Shown: positions 1-6,873 of the stretch, piece after piece
Position numbering within the stretch: the first letter of the stretch is position 1
How the letters are laid out: each line of letters begins with the position of its first letter
NCBI GenBank assembly: GCA_017560175.1
Contig: JAFYOK010000162.1
Coordinates: 1-10,230, forward strand
From: Clostridia bacterium
Lineage (GTDB): Bacteria > Bacillota > Clostridia > Oscillospirales > Butyricicoccaceae
Direction: 5' to 3'
DNA: 10,230 nucleotides
Notes under the pieces: generated by a model
What the model was told of the DNA's origin: nothing
Databases searched by the model: none
Seen by the model: the letters and a program-made list of their open reading frames with translations, nothing else
Program-made: the position numbers and the translations under genes

Positions 1-677
1 TCACGCAGCTTTTCCGAAACGATAAAATAGTCGATACGCCATCCGGCATTGTTCTTGCGTGCATTGAAGCGATAACTCCACCAGCTGTAAGCGCCTGTCA
101 GGTCGGGATAGAAGTTGCGGAAGGAATCGATAAAACCAGCCCCCAGCAGATCGGTCATCTTGCCGCGCTCCTGGTCGGTGAAACCGGCATTCTTACGGTT
201 GGAGGAAGGATTTTTCAGATCGATCTCCTTATGGGCAACGTTGAGGTCGCCGCAGAGGATGACCGGCTTATGTTCATCCAGCTTGCAGAGGTAGGCACGG
301 AAATCATCCTCCCATGTCATGCGGTAATCCAGGCGCTTGAGCTCGTCCTGCGCATTGGGCGTATAACAGCAGACCAGATAGAAATCGTCATATTCGGCAG
401 TAATGACGCGGCCCTCATGGTCATGCTCGTCGATGCCAATGCCATAGGTGACATTCAGCGGCTCAGTCTTGGTAAAGATGGCTGTACCCGAATAGCCCTT
501 CTTTTCGGCATAATTCCAATACTGATGGTAGCCGGGCAGATCGAGGTCGATCTGGCCTTCCTGCAGCTTTGTCTCCTGCAGACAAAGCATATCGGGCTGC
601 TTTTCTGCTACAAAATCGGTAAAGCCCTTGCCCACACAGGCGCGCAGGCCGTTTACATTCCAGGAAATCAGTTTCAT
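1..677 (-). CDS. xth: Exodeoxyribonuclease III / AP endonuclease (3' end off window)
   Basis: Mg-dependent enzyme of base-excision repair: it incises DNA 5' of abasic sites and removes 3'-blocked ends. 225 residues are visible from the ATG at 677; family members are about 250, so roughly 25 C-terminal residues lie left of the window, including the expected SDH catalytic motif. Seen: N-terminus MKLISWNVNGLR with metal-site N7, LQETK with E35, YTPN with Y105, CGDLNVAH with D144 and N146, WWSYR at 199-203 and RIDYF with D216. These match the exonuclease-endonuclease-phosphatase fold and the ExoIII residue set. The start is fixed by an AAAGGAGT Shine-Dalgarno at 685-692. It lies downstream of PFOR on the same strand but is separated by a terminator and has its own promoter, so it is probably a separate transcript. 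ExoIII-type rather than another EEP phosphatase is well supported by motif order. Confidence 0.96.
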   Translation of the reverse strand, partial: MKLISWNVNGLRACVGKGFTDFVAEKQPDMLCLQETKLQEGQIDLDLPGYHQYWNYAEKKGYSGTAIFTKTEPLNVTYGIGIDEHDHEGRVITAEYDDFYLVCCYTPNAQDELKRLDYRMTWEDDFRAYLCKLDEHKPVILCGDLNVAHKEIDLKNPSSNRKNAGFTDQERGKMTDLLGAGFIDSFRNFYPDLTGAYSWWSYRFNARKNNAGWRIDYFIVSEKLR

Positions 678-712
678 ATATTAGACTCCTTTATAGATAG
701 CTTTGTTCCTTT

Positions 713-741
713 AGTATAGCAGATTTTATAGGGGATGTATA
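713..741 (-). promoter_or_regulatory. Probable sigma-A promoter of the ExoIII gene
   Basis: Read on the minus strand, an extended -10 TGCTATACT (713-721) follows a weak -35 TATACA (736-741) with a 17-base spacer. It lies about 35 bases upstream of the ExoIII start codon and just downstream of the PFOR terminator, where a new promoter is needed. The -35 matches TTGACA at only four of six bases, but the TG extension can compensate. Confidence 0.6.
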
Positions 742-744
742 CGC

Positions 745-780
745 ACAAAAAAGACCCCGTCGATTTCTCGACGGGGTCTT
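745..780 (-). terminator. Rho-independent terminator of PFOR
   Basis: A perfect 13-bp inverted repeat (AAGACCCCGTCGA at 751-763, its complement at 768-780) has a four-base TTTC loop. On the minus strand it is followed by a run of six T (complement of A at 747-752, the first T bases lying in the stem). It sits about 40 bases past the PFOR stop codon. There is no T-run on the plus side, so it works in the minus direction only. Confidence 0.92.
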
Positions 781-821
781 GATCTATTTAAGCTGTAAGG
801 TTCAGCTTGGCAGACTCAAAA

Positions 822-3800
822 TTAGTCGTTCTGAGCCAGCTTAGCCAGACGCTCGTACTTAGCCTTAGCTGTTTCTTCAGCCAGGTTGAACAGACGCTCA
901 GCTCTCTCGGGGAATGTGCCGACCAGACGTGTGTAGCGGGCCTCACCCTTGATGAATTCCTGATAGGAACCTGTGGGAGCCTTGCTGTCGAGGACGAAGG
1001 GATTCTTGCCCTCAGCTGCAACTCTGGGATCGAAACGGAACAGGTGCCAGTAACCAGCCTCGACTGCCTTCTTGATTTCCTTCTGGGAGTTGGTCATGCC
1101 GCCCTTGATGGAGTGCATCTCGCAGGGAGCGTAACCGATGACCAGAGAGGGACCATGGTAGCTTTCAGCCTCGACCAGAGCCTTAACTGTCTGCTGCTGG
1201 TTGGAGCCCATACCGACCTGTGCAACGTAGACGTAGCCGTACTGCATTGCGATAGCAGCCAGATCCTTCTTAGCGATTTCCTTACCGGCAGCTGCAAACT
1301 GAGCAACCTGACCGATCTGGGTAGCCTTGGAAGCCTGACCACCTGTGTTGGAGTAAACTTCTGTGTCGAAGACGAAGACGTTGATATCCTCGCCGGAAGC
1401 CAGGACGTGGTCCAGACCGCCGTAACCGATATCGTAAGCCCAACCGTCGCCACCGAAGATCCAAACAGACTTCTTCTGCAGGAAGTCCTTGTTCTCGTAG
1501 ATAGCCTTGCAGAGGTCGCAGCCCTTCTCGACGCCCTTCTCGATGATGGGCAGCAGGACCTTGATAGCCTCTTCGCACTTAGCTGCATCGTACATGTTGT
1601 CGATCCAGTTCTGTGCAGCAGCCTTAACGTCTTCGCACTCAGCCTTAGCGATCAGCTCTTCCAGCTGGTTCTTCAGACGCAGTCTCATCTGCTTGACAGC
1701 TGTAGCCATACCGAGGCCGTACTCAGCGTTGTCCTCGAACAGGGAGTTAGCCCAAGCGGGACCCTTGCCAGCCTTGTTGACTGTGTAGGGCATAGCGGGA
1801 GCGGAACCACCCCAGATGGAGGAGCAGCCTGTAGCGTTGGCAACATACATTCTGTCGCCGAACAGCTGTGTGATCAGACGAGCGTAAGCTGTCTCAACGC
1901 AGCCTGCGCAAGCGCCGGAGAACTCGAGCAGGGGCTGCTTGAACTGGGAGCCCTTAACTGTGGAAACTGCGAAGGGCAGTTCCTTCTCGGTGACGTTCTC
2001 GACGCAGTAGTCGAAGACTTCCTGCTGAGCAGCCTGTGTCTCCTGAGCGACCATGGTGATAGCACCAACGGGGCAAGCGCCGACGCAGACGCCGCAGCCC
2101 ATGCAGTCCAGAGGAGAAACAGCCATTGTGAACTGATATTCTTCACAGCCCTTACCGATCATCTGCTTTGTAGCCATAGCTGCGGGAGCATTCTTGACTT
2201 CGTCAGCGTTCAGAGCGTAGGGGCGGATTGTAGCGTGCGAGCAGACGATTGCGCACTGGTTGCACTGGATGCACTTCTGTGCGTCCCAAGCGGGAACGTC
2301 AACTGCAACACCGCGCTTCTCGTATGCGGAGGAGCCGGAGGGGAATGTACCGTCTTCACGGCCGACAAATGTCGAAACAGGCAGATCGTCACCCTTCTGA
2401 GCGTTGACGGGGATCAGGATCTCTTCGACGAACTTGACCAGGTCAGCTCTGTTGCCCTTGACAGCGGGAGCGACTGTGTCGTCAGCCAGGTTAGCCCACT
2501 CAGCGGGAACATCGATCTTGACCAGAGCGTCTACGCCGGCGTCGATAGCCTTGTAGTTCATCTCGACAACATCGTCACCCTTCTTGCTGTAGGACTTCTT
2601 AGCAGCAGCCTTCATGTAACCCAGAGCTTCGTCGATGGGAATAATGTCGGCCAGCTTGAAGAATGCGGACTGGAGGATTGTATTTGTACGCTTGCCCATG
2701 CCGATTTCGCGAGCCAGGTCGATAGCGTTAACTGTGTAGAACTGGATGTTGTTCTGAGCGATGTAAGCCTTCATCTTGTTGGGCAGGTTAGCCGCAACCT
2801 CAGCAGGTGTCCACTGTGTGTTCAGCAGGAATGTACCGCCGGGCTTAACATCCTGAACCATATCGTACTTGCCGATATAGGAGGGGTTGTGGCAAGCGAC
2901 AAAGTCAGCCGCACTGATGTAGTAGGGAGACTTGATCTGGTTGTCACCGAAGCGCAGGTGGGAAACTGTGATACCACCGGTCTTCTTGGAGTCGTAAGCG
3001 AAGTAAGCCTGAGCCTTCTTCTCTGTGTGGTCGCCGATGATCTTGATGGAGTTCTTGTTAGCACCAACAGTACCGTCGCCGCCCAGACCCCAGAACTTGC
3101 AGGAGACTGTGCCGGGAGCAGCTGTGTTGGGAGCGGGCTTAACTTCCAGAGACAGGTTTGTAACGTCGTCGTTGATACCGACAACAAACTGCTTCTTGGG
3201 GTTCTCGCTCTTCAGGTTCTCGTAAACGGCGAAGATGTTCGAAGGAGGTGTATCCTTGGAACCCAGACCGTAACGGCCGCCGACCAGCAGGTCGACCTTG
3301 ACGCCTTCTGTTGCCAGAGCTGTGACGACATCCTGGTACAGGGGCTCGCCCATGGAGCCGGGCTCCTTGGTGCGGTCCAGAACAGCGATGCGCTTAACTG
3401 TCTTGGGCAGAGCAGCGACGAACTTGGAAGCGACGAAGGGACGGAACAGGCGGACCTTCAGCAGACCGACCTTCTCGCCCTGAGCCATCTTGTAGTCGAT
3501 GACTTCTTCGATTGTGTCAACGACAGAGCCCATAGCGATGATAACGTCCTCGGCATCCTCAGCACCGTAGTAGTCGTACAGGCCGTAGTTTGTGCCGATC
3601 TTCTCATTGACCTTGCCCATGTACTCTTCGACGATAGCGGGCAGGTTGTTGTAGAAGTTGTTGGAAGCTTCCTTAGCCTGGAAGAAGATGTCGGGGTTCT
3701 GAGCTGTACCGCGCTGGACGGGATGCTCGGGGTTCAGAGCGTTGGCACGGAAAGCCTTAACAGCGTCCATGTCGACCATGTCCTTCAGGTCTTCGTAGTC

Positions 3801-4361
3801 CCAGATAGCGATCTTCTGGATCTCGTGGGATGTACGGAAGCCATCGAAGAAGTGCAGGAAGGGAACGCGGCCCTTAATTGTTGCCAGGTGAGCAACAGCG
3901 CCGAGGTCCATAGCTTCCTGGGGATTTGTGGAAGCCAGCATTGCAAAGCCGGTCTGGCGGCAAGCCATAACGTCCTGATGATCACCGAAGATCGACAGAG
4001 CGTGGGAAGCCAGAGCACGTGCAGAGCAGTGGATGACGCAGGGCAGCAGCTCGCCGGCGATCTTGTACATATTGGGGATCATCAGCAGCAGGCCCTGAGA
4101 GGCTGTGTATGTGGTTGTCAGAGCACCAGCAGCCAGGGAGCCGTGAACAGCACCGGCTGCGCCGCCCTCGGACTGCATCTCAACCAGGCGGACTTCCTGA
4201 CCGAAGATGTTCTTCAGGCCGTTAGCAGCCCACTGATCGGTGTAGTCAGCCATGGGGGACGAAGGTGTGATGGGGAAGATAGCAGCAACGTCTGTAAATG
4301 CATACGATACGTGTGCAGCAGCTTCGTTACCATCCATAGTTTTCATTTTTCTTACTACCAT
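822..4361 (-). CDS. nifJ: Pyruvate:ferredoxin (flavodoxin) oxidoreductase
   Basis: Central enzyme of anaerobic metabolism: pyruvate + CoA + oxidised ferredoxin gives acetyl-CoA + CO2 + reduced ferredoxin. It is cytoplasmic and uses thiamine diphosphate and three [4Fe-4S] clusters. 1179 residues is full length for the single-chain form. Domain order seen: N-terminal pyrimidine-binding domain with FPITPSSPM (T32), E65 and R115; middle CoA-binding type domain with GLGGDGTVGANKNSIK (425-440); ferredoxin domain with C697, C700, C703, C707 and C753, C756, C759, C763; TPP/medial-cluster domain with C818, C821, C846 and C1080, GGDGWAYDIGYGG (970-982) and SNTGGQ (1004-1009). All expected cofactor residues are present. 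The start ATG follows an AAGGAGGAG at 4372-4380; the internal Met6 is too far from it. It is monocistronic, with its own promoter and terminator. It contains no TTA, CTA or TCA codon, a sign of very strong codon selection. The 2-oxoacid preference for pyruvate is inferred from the full-length nifJ-like architecture. Confidence 0.98.
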   Translation of the reverse strand: MVVRKMKTMDGNEAAAHVSYAFTDVAAIFPITPSSPMADYTDQWAANGLKNIFGQEVRLVEMQSEGGAAGAVHGSLAAGALTTTYTASQGLLLMIPNMYKIAGELLPCVIHCSARALASHALSIFGDHQDVMACRQTGFAMLASTNPQEAMDLGAVAHLATIKGRVPFLHFFDGFRTSHEIQKIAIWDYEDLKDMVDMDAVKAFRANALNPEHPVQRGTAQNPDIFFQAKEASNNFYNNLPAIVEEYMGKVNEKIGTNYGLYDYYGAEDAEDVIIAMGSVVDTIEEVIDYKMAQGEKVGLLKVRLFRPFVASKFVAALPKTVKRIAVLDRTKEPGSMGEPLYQDVVTALATEGVKVDLLVGGRYGLGSKDTPPSNIFAVYENLKSENPKKQFVVGINDDVTNLSLEVKPAPNTAAPGTVSCKFWGLGGDGTVGANKNSIKIIGDHTEKKAQAYFAYDSKKTGGITVSHLRFGDNQIKSPYYISAADFVACHNPSYIGKYDMVQDVKPGGTFLLNTQWTPAEVAANLPNKMKAYIAQNNIQFYTVNAIDLAREIGMGKRTNTILQSAFFKLADIIPIDEALGYMKAAAKKSYSKKGDDVVEMNYKAIDAGVDALVKIDVPAEWANLADDTVAPAVKGNRADLVKFVEEILIPVNAQKGDDLPVSTFVGREDGTFPSGSSAYEKRGVAVDVPAWDAQKCIQCNQCAIVCSHATIRPYALNADEVKNAPAAMATKQMIGKGCEEYQFTMAVSPLDCMGCGVCVGACPVGAITMVAQETQAAQQEVFDYCVENVTEKELPFAVSTVKGSQFKQPLLEFSGACAGCVETAYARLITQLFGDRMYVANATGCSSIWGGSAPAMPYTVNKAGKGPAWANSLFEDNAEYGLGMATAVKQMRLRLKNQLEELIAKAECEDVKAAAQNWIDNMYDAAKCEEAIKVLLPIIEKGVEKGCDLCKAIYENKDFLQKKSVWIFGGDGWAYDIGYGGLDHVLASGEDINVFVFDTEVYSNTGGQASKATQIGQVAQFAAAGKEIAKKDLAAIAMQYGYVYVAQVGMGSNQQQTVKALVEAESYHGPSLVIGYAPCEMHSIKGGMTNSQKEIKKAVEAGYWHLFRFDPRVAAEGKNPFVLDSKAPTGSYQEFIKGEARYTRLVGTFPERAERLFNLAEETAKAKYERLAKLAQND

Positions 4362-4427
4362 GATGGGATTTCTCCTCCTTCATAATTATATGGTTAAAAT
4401 TAAAAAACCCTAAACCATTCATCAATT

Positions 4428-4456
4428 ATTTTAACAAATATAATCCGTTATGTAAA
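4428..4456 (-). promoter_or_regulatory. Predicted promoter of PFOR
   Basis: On the minus strand a -35 TTTACA (4451-4456) and -10 TAAAAT (4428-4433) are separated by exactly 17 bases, each one mismatch from consensus. This gives a leader of roughly 60 bases before the PFOR start. An 11-bp dyad TTCGATACGAA (4473-4483) lies just upstream of the -35 and could be a regulator site, though its short arms may be chance. Confidence 0.65.
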
Positions 4457-4500
4457 CTCTTTTCCGAATAAATTCGATACGAAAATTTGATAACTGACCT

Positions 4501-4560
4501 TTCCTGCGGCAATTTTTCTTATCGCCGGACCCCTGCCGGGAGATTTTTACTCCATAGGAT
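4501..4560. other. GC-rich patch in the divergent intergenic region
   Basis: In an otherwise very AT-rich 293-base gap between divergent genes, this patch carries overlapping short inverted repeats: CGGC (4507-4510) with GCCG (4524-4527), and CCGG (4525-4528) with CCGG (4536-4539), the latter followed by GAGATTTTT. It resembles a weak terminator or small structured RNA, but no gene upstream needs terminating. No ORF with a ribosome binding site was seen. Function unknown. Confidence 0.25.
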
Positions 4561-4575
4561 TTATCTATTGCCACC

Positions 4576-4604
4576 TTGTCATACATCTACAAATATAGTA
4601 TAAT
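4576..4604 (+). promoter_or_regulatory. Predicted promoter of the comM operon
   Basis: TTGTCA (4576-4581), a 17-base spacer and a perfect TATAAT (4599-4604) lie about 50 bases upstream of the ComM start codon. This is the best match to sigma-A consensus in the window. Confidence 0.8.
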
Positions 4605-4654
4605 AAAACAAAATCAAACACTTGTTTCCATTTTGAATGTGAGGTGGCCGTAGT

Positions 4655-6181
4655 ATGGTCGTCAAAATCAATACATCCGGTATTCTGGGCATCGAAGGCC
4701 GTCCGGTCGTCTGCGAGTGTGATATTTCCCGCGGCAAATCCGGGCTCCACATCGTCGGTCTGCCCGATACATCAGTCAAAGAATCGGAAGAGCGTGTTGC
4801 TGCCGCCATGAAAAACAGCGGCTATCCCTTTCCTTTCCGCCGTATCACCATCAATCTGGCGCCGGCCGATCTCAAAAAAGAAGGCCCGGTCTATGACCTT
4901 GCCATCCTTGTAGGCATCATGGCTGCTTCAGGGCAGATTCCTCTGCCCGAGGAGGATGCCTGTTTTATGGGCGAACTTTCGCTGACCGGTGAGCTGCGTC
5001 CCCTGTCGGGTGTGCTGCCTATGGTACTGGCCGCCCGTGAAGCCGGTATGCGCTCGGTCTATCTGCCTGCCGCCAATGCCGACGAGGCTGCCAACGTGGC
5101 CGATATCGACGTTTATCCCGTTGACAATATTCAAACTCTGGTGGAGCATCTGCTCGGCCGGCAGACGATCTTCCCAATTCCCTCCGTTCCCTTCGCACCC
5201 TCTCGCGGCATCTATCCCGATTTCAAACATGTCATGGGACAGAAGGCCGTCAAGCGTGCTCTGGAGATCGCCGCAGCGGGCGGACACAATCTTCTGATGA
5301 TCGGTCCTCCCGGTTCGGGCAAAAGTATGATGGCCAAGGCGCTGCCCTCCATTCTGCCCGATCTGACCCACGAAGAAGCCATGGAAACCACCAAGGTTTA
5401 TTCGGTCGCGGGTCTGCTCACCCCCTCCAATCCCATCGTCACCGCCCGTCCCTTCCGCTCCCCTCACCACAGCATCTCGGCTGCCGGTATGTCGGGCGGC
5501 GGCAGTTCTCCCAAGCCGGGCGAGATCTCTCTGGCCAACAACGGTGTTCTCTTCCTGGATGAGCTGCCCGAGTTTGCCAAACCCACCCTGGAATCCCTCC
5601 GTCAGCCGCTGGAAGACGGTAAGATCACCATTTCCCGTGTCGCAGGCAGCCGCACCTATCCCGGCCATATCATGCTGGTCTGTGCCATGAATCCCTGCCG
5701 CTGCGGCTACTATGGTCAGCCCGGAGGCAAATGCACCTGCTCGACCCATTCGGTCCGCCAGTATATGTCCCGTATTTCGGGCCCGCTGATGGATCGTATC
5801 GACATCCATGTCAATGTTCCGGCCGTCGATTACGACAGCCTGGAGCGCCGCACCGAGGAAGAACCTTCTTCCGAAATTCTCAAGCGCGTCACCGCCGCAC
5901 GTGCCATCCAGCTGGAACGTTATAAGGACAGCGGCATCATCTGTAATGCCCAGCTGCCCCCTGCGCTGATGGCCACATGGTGCACTCCTACCGAAGGCGC
6001 CCGTGAACTGCTGCGCAAAGCCTTTGAAACGTTGGGTCTGACCGCTCGTTCCCATGATAAGCTGCTTCGTCTGGCCCGTACCATCGCCGATCTGGCCGGC
6101 AGCCCCCAAATCGACATTCCTCATGTGGCCGAAGCCATCCAGCTGCGCAGTCTGGACCGCAGCACCTTCCTCGGCCCCTGA
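4655..6181 (+). CDS. comM: ComM/YifB-family Mg-chelatase-like AAA+ ATPase
   Basis: Family members include ComM, a hexameric branch-migration helicase that promotes integration of single-stranded DNA during natural transformation and homologous recombination. The 508-residue length is standard. N-terminal Lon-protease-like fold (about 1-170) with GIEGRPVVCECDISRGKSG; AAA+ core with Walker A GPPGSGKS (217-224), FRSPHHSIS (267-275), Walker B VLFLDELPE (298-306), a CxC...CxC cluster at C348, C350, C360 and C362, and GPLMDRIDIHV (376-386); C-terminal Mg-chelatase domain with TARSHDKLLRLARTIADL (463-480). Start ATG follows GAGGTGG at 4641-4647. It is the first gene of a likely two-gene unit; the downstream start is 20 bases from its stop. 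Ala codons are mostly GCC, unlike PFOR. Whether the host is naturally transformable cannot be told: this family is also common in species not known to be competent. Confidence 0.95.
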   Translation: MVVKINTSGILGIEGRPVVCECDISRGKSGLHIVGLPDTSVKESEERVAAAMKNSGYPFPFRRITINLAPADLKKEGPVYDLAILVGIMAASGQIPLPEEDACFMGELSLTGELRPLSGVLPMVLAAREAGMRSVYLPAANADEAANVADIDVYPVDNIQTLVEHLLGRQTIFPIPSVPFAPSRGIYPDFKHVMGQKAVKRALEIAAAGGHNLLMIGPPGSGKSMMAKALPSILPDLTHEEAMETTKVYSVAGLLTPSNPIVTARPFRSPHHSISAAGMSGGGSSPKPGEISLANNGVLFLDELPEFAKPTLESLRQPLEDGKITISRVAGSRTYPGHIMLVCAMNPCRCGYYGQPGGKCTCSTHSVRQYMSRISGPLMDRIDIHVNVPAVDYDSLERRTEEEPSSEILKRVTAARAIQLERYKDSGIICNAQLPPALMATWCTPTEGARELLRKAFETLGLTARSHDKLLRLARTIADLAGSPQIDIPHVAEAIQLRSLDRSTFLGP

Positions 6182-6201
6182 GCCATAGAAAGTGAGACTC
6201 T

Positions 6202-6804
6202 ATGCAAGAAATTCTGGCAATCCTCAAAAAATACAAACTTCCTATCCTTGCCGTCCTGCTGACGATCCTTACAGCGGTCGGCCTGTGGCAGGGTATTCTG
6301 CTGCTGCAGGACAATAAGGAACATAAGGCCCGCCGCACAGCCTTTGCTGCTGCGTTGGCTGAGATCGATCCCAAAAATACCGCTGTCTCTTTCCGTGTTC
6401 CCTATGAAAGCAGCCTGTTTACCCCCGAAAACATCGGTTTGGGTCAGCTGGATGATACAGCAAAGGCCGCCCTCGACCTGCTGCTGACTTCGATGGTCTA
6501 TGACAAAGAGGCCACCGAAAGCAGCTGTTTTGTCACCGAAAATGTACAGGTAGCGACTGCAGTCCCTCAAGGCCGCATGACCCTTTCCATGGGCAGCGAT
6601 GATTTTTGCATTGCACAGATCACCACTGACGGACAGCATTGGGAAACCGCCGTTTACACCTACGATACTGCAGCCCGCGATGCACTGCTGGCCTGCGGCG
6701 GTCTGCCCACCATTTCTGAAATGAAAGAAGCCATCGAAAGCAACCTGCAGGATAGCATCAACAATCTTGGCGACCTTGCCGATCGCCCCGATAAGCCTAA
6801 GTGA
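6202..6804 (+). CDS. Hypothetical single-pass membrane-anchored protein
   Basis: I do not recognise this 200-residue protein. Residues 12-35 form one hydrophobic helix (PILAVLLTILTAVGLWQGILLL region) after a basic KKYK start, so it is probably an N-terminal signal anchor; no signal-peptidase site or lipobox is evident. The rest is soluble, mixed alpha/beta in composition, with three cysteines (109, 136, 165), a stretch with alternating hydrophobic residues at about 124-155 (RMTLSMGSDDF, WETAVYTY) and an acidic, helical, Pro-ending tail (172-200). It starts 20 bases after the comM stop with a weak AGTGAG ribosome site (6191-6196) and ends before a terminator, so it is likely cotranscribed with comM. 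A soluble domain outside the membrane is inference. Codon use resembles its neighbours, and its length, spacing and terminator support a real gene. Confidence 0.85.
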   Translation: MQEILAILKKYKLPILAVLLTILTAVGLWQGILLLQDNKEHKARRTAFAAALAEIDPKNTAVSFRVPYESSLFTPENIGLGQLDDTAKAALDLLLTSMVYDKEATESSCFVTENVQVATAVPQGRMTLSMGSDDFCIAQITTDGQHWETAVYTYDTAARDALLACGGLPTISEMKEAIESNLQDSINNLGDLADRPDKPK

Positions 6805-6840
6805 AGTTAAACCACCTGCCCGTGTGGCAGAACGAAAAAT

Positions 6841-6873
6841 GCCGCATCCGATTTGGATGCGGCCTTTATTTTA
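6841..6873. terminator. Bidirectional terminator between convergent genes
   Basis: GCCGCATCC (6841-6849) and GGATGCGGC (6855-6863) form a perfect 9-bp stem with a five-base loop. On the plus strand it is followed by CTTTATTTTAT, on the minus strand by ATTTTTCG. It lies 36 bases after the stop of the 200-residue gene and directly after the stop of the Clp ATPase, so it can end both transcripts. Confidence 0.9.

Noticed and set aside
231..719. 162-codon plus-strand frame opposite the ExoIII gene
   Set aside because: The minus strand encodes a clear ExoIII with catalytic residues, and the plus frame runs through the ExoIII promoter without its own ribosome site.
807..4385. 1192-codon open frame on the plus strand opposite PFOR
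   Set aside because: It mirrors PFOR codon by codon, its Leu/Ser/Val/Cys-rich product has no recognisable domain, and it lacks its own promoter context. It is explained by PFOR codon bias.
4420..4437. Possible Rex redox-repressor site at the PFOR -10
   Set aside because: One half-site (TTAACAA on plus, 4431-4437) is perfect, but the other half at the required spacing matches about one base of seven.
4928..6124. 398-codon minus-strand frame opposite comM
   Set aside because: Its codons are aligned with comM codons; it is Gly/Gln/Asp-rich low-information sequence with no family motif. It is a codon-bias shadow.
6815..6829. Short hairpin CTGCC/GGCAG after the 200-residue gene
   Set aside because: It has only a five-base stem with no T-run; the strong hairpin at 6841-6863 is the credible terminator.
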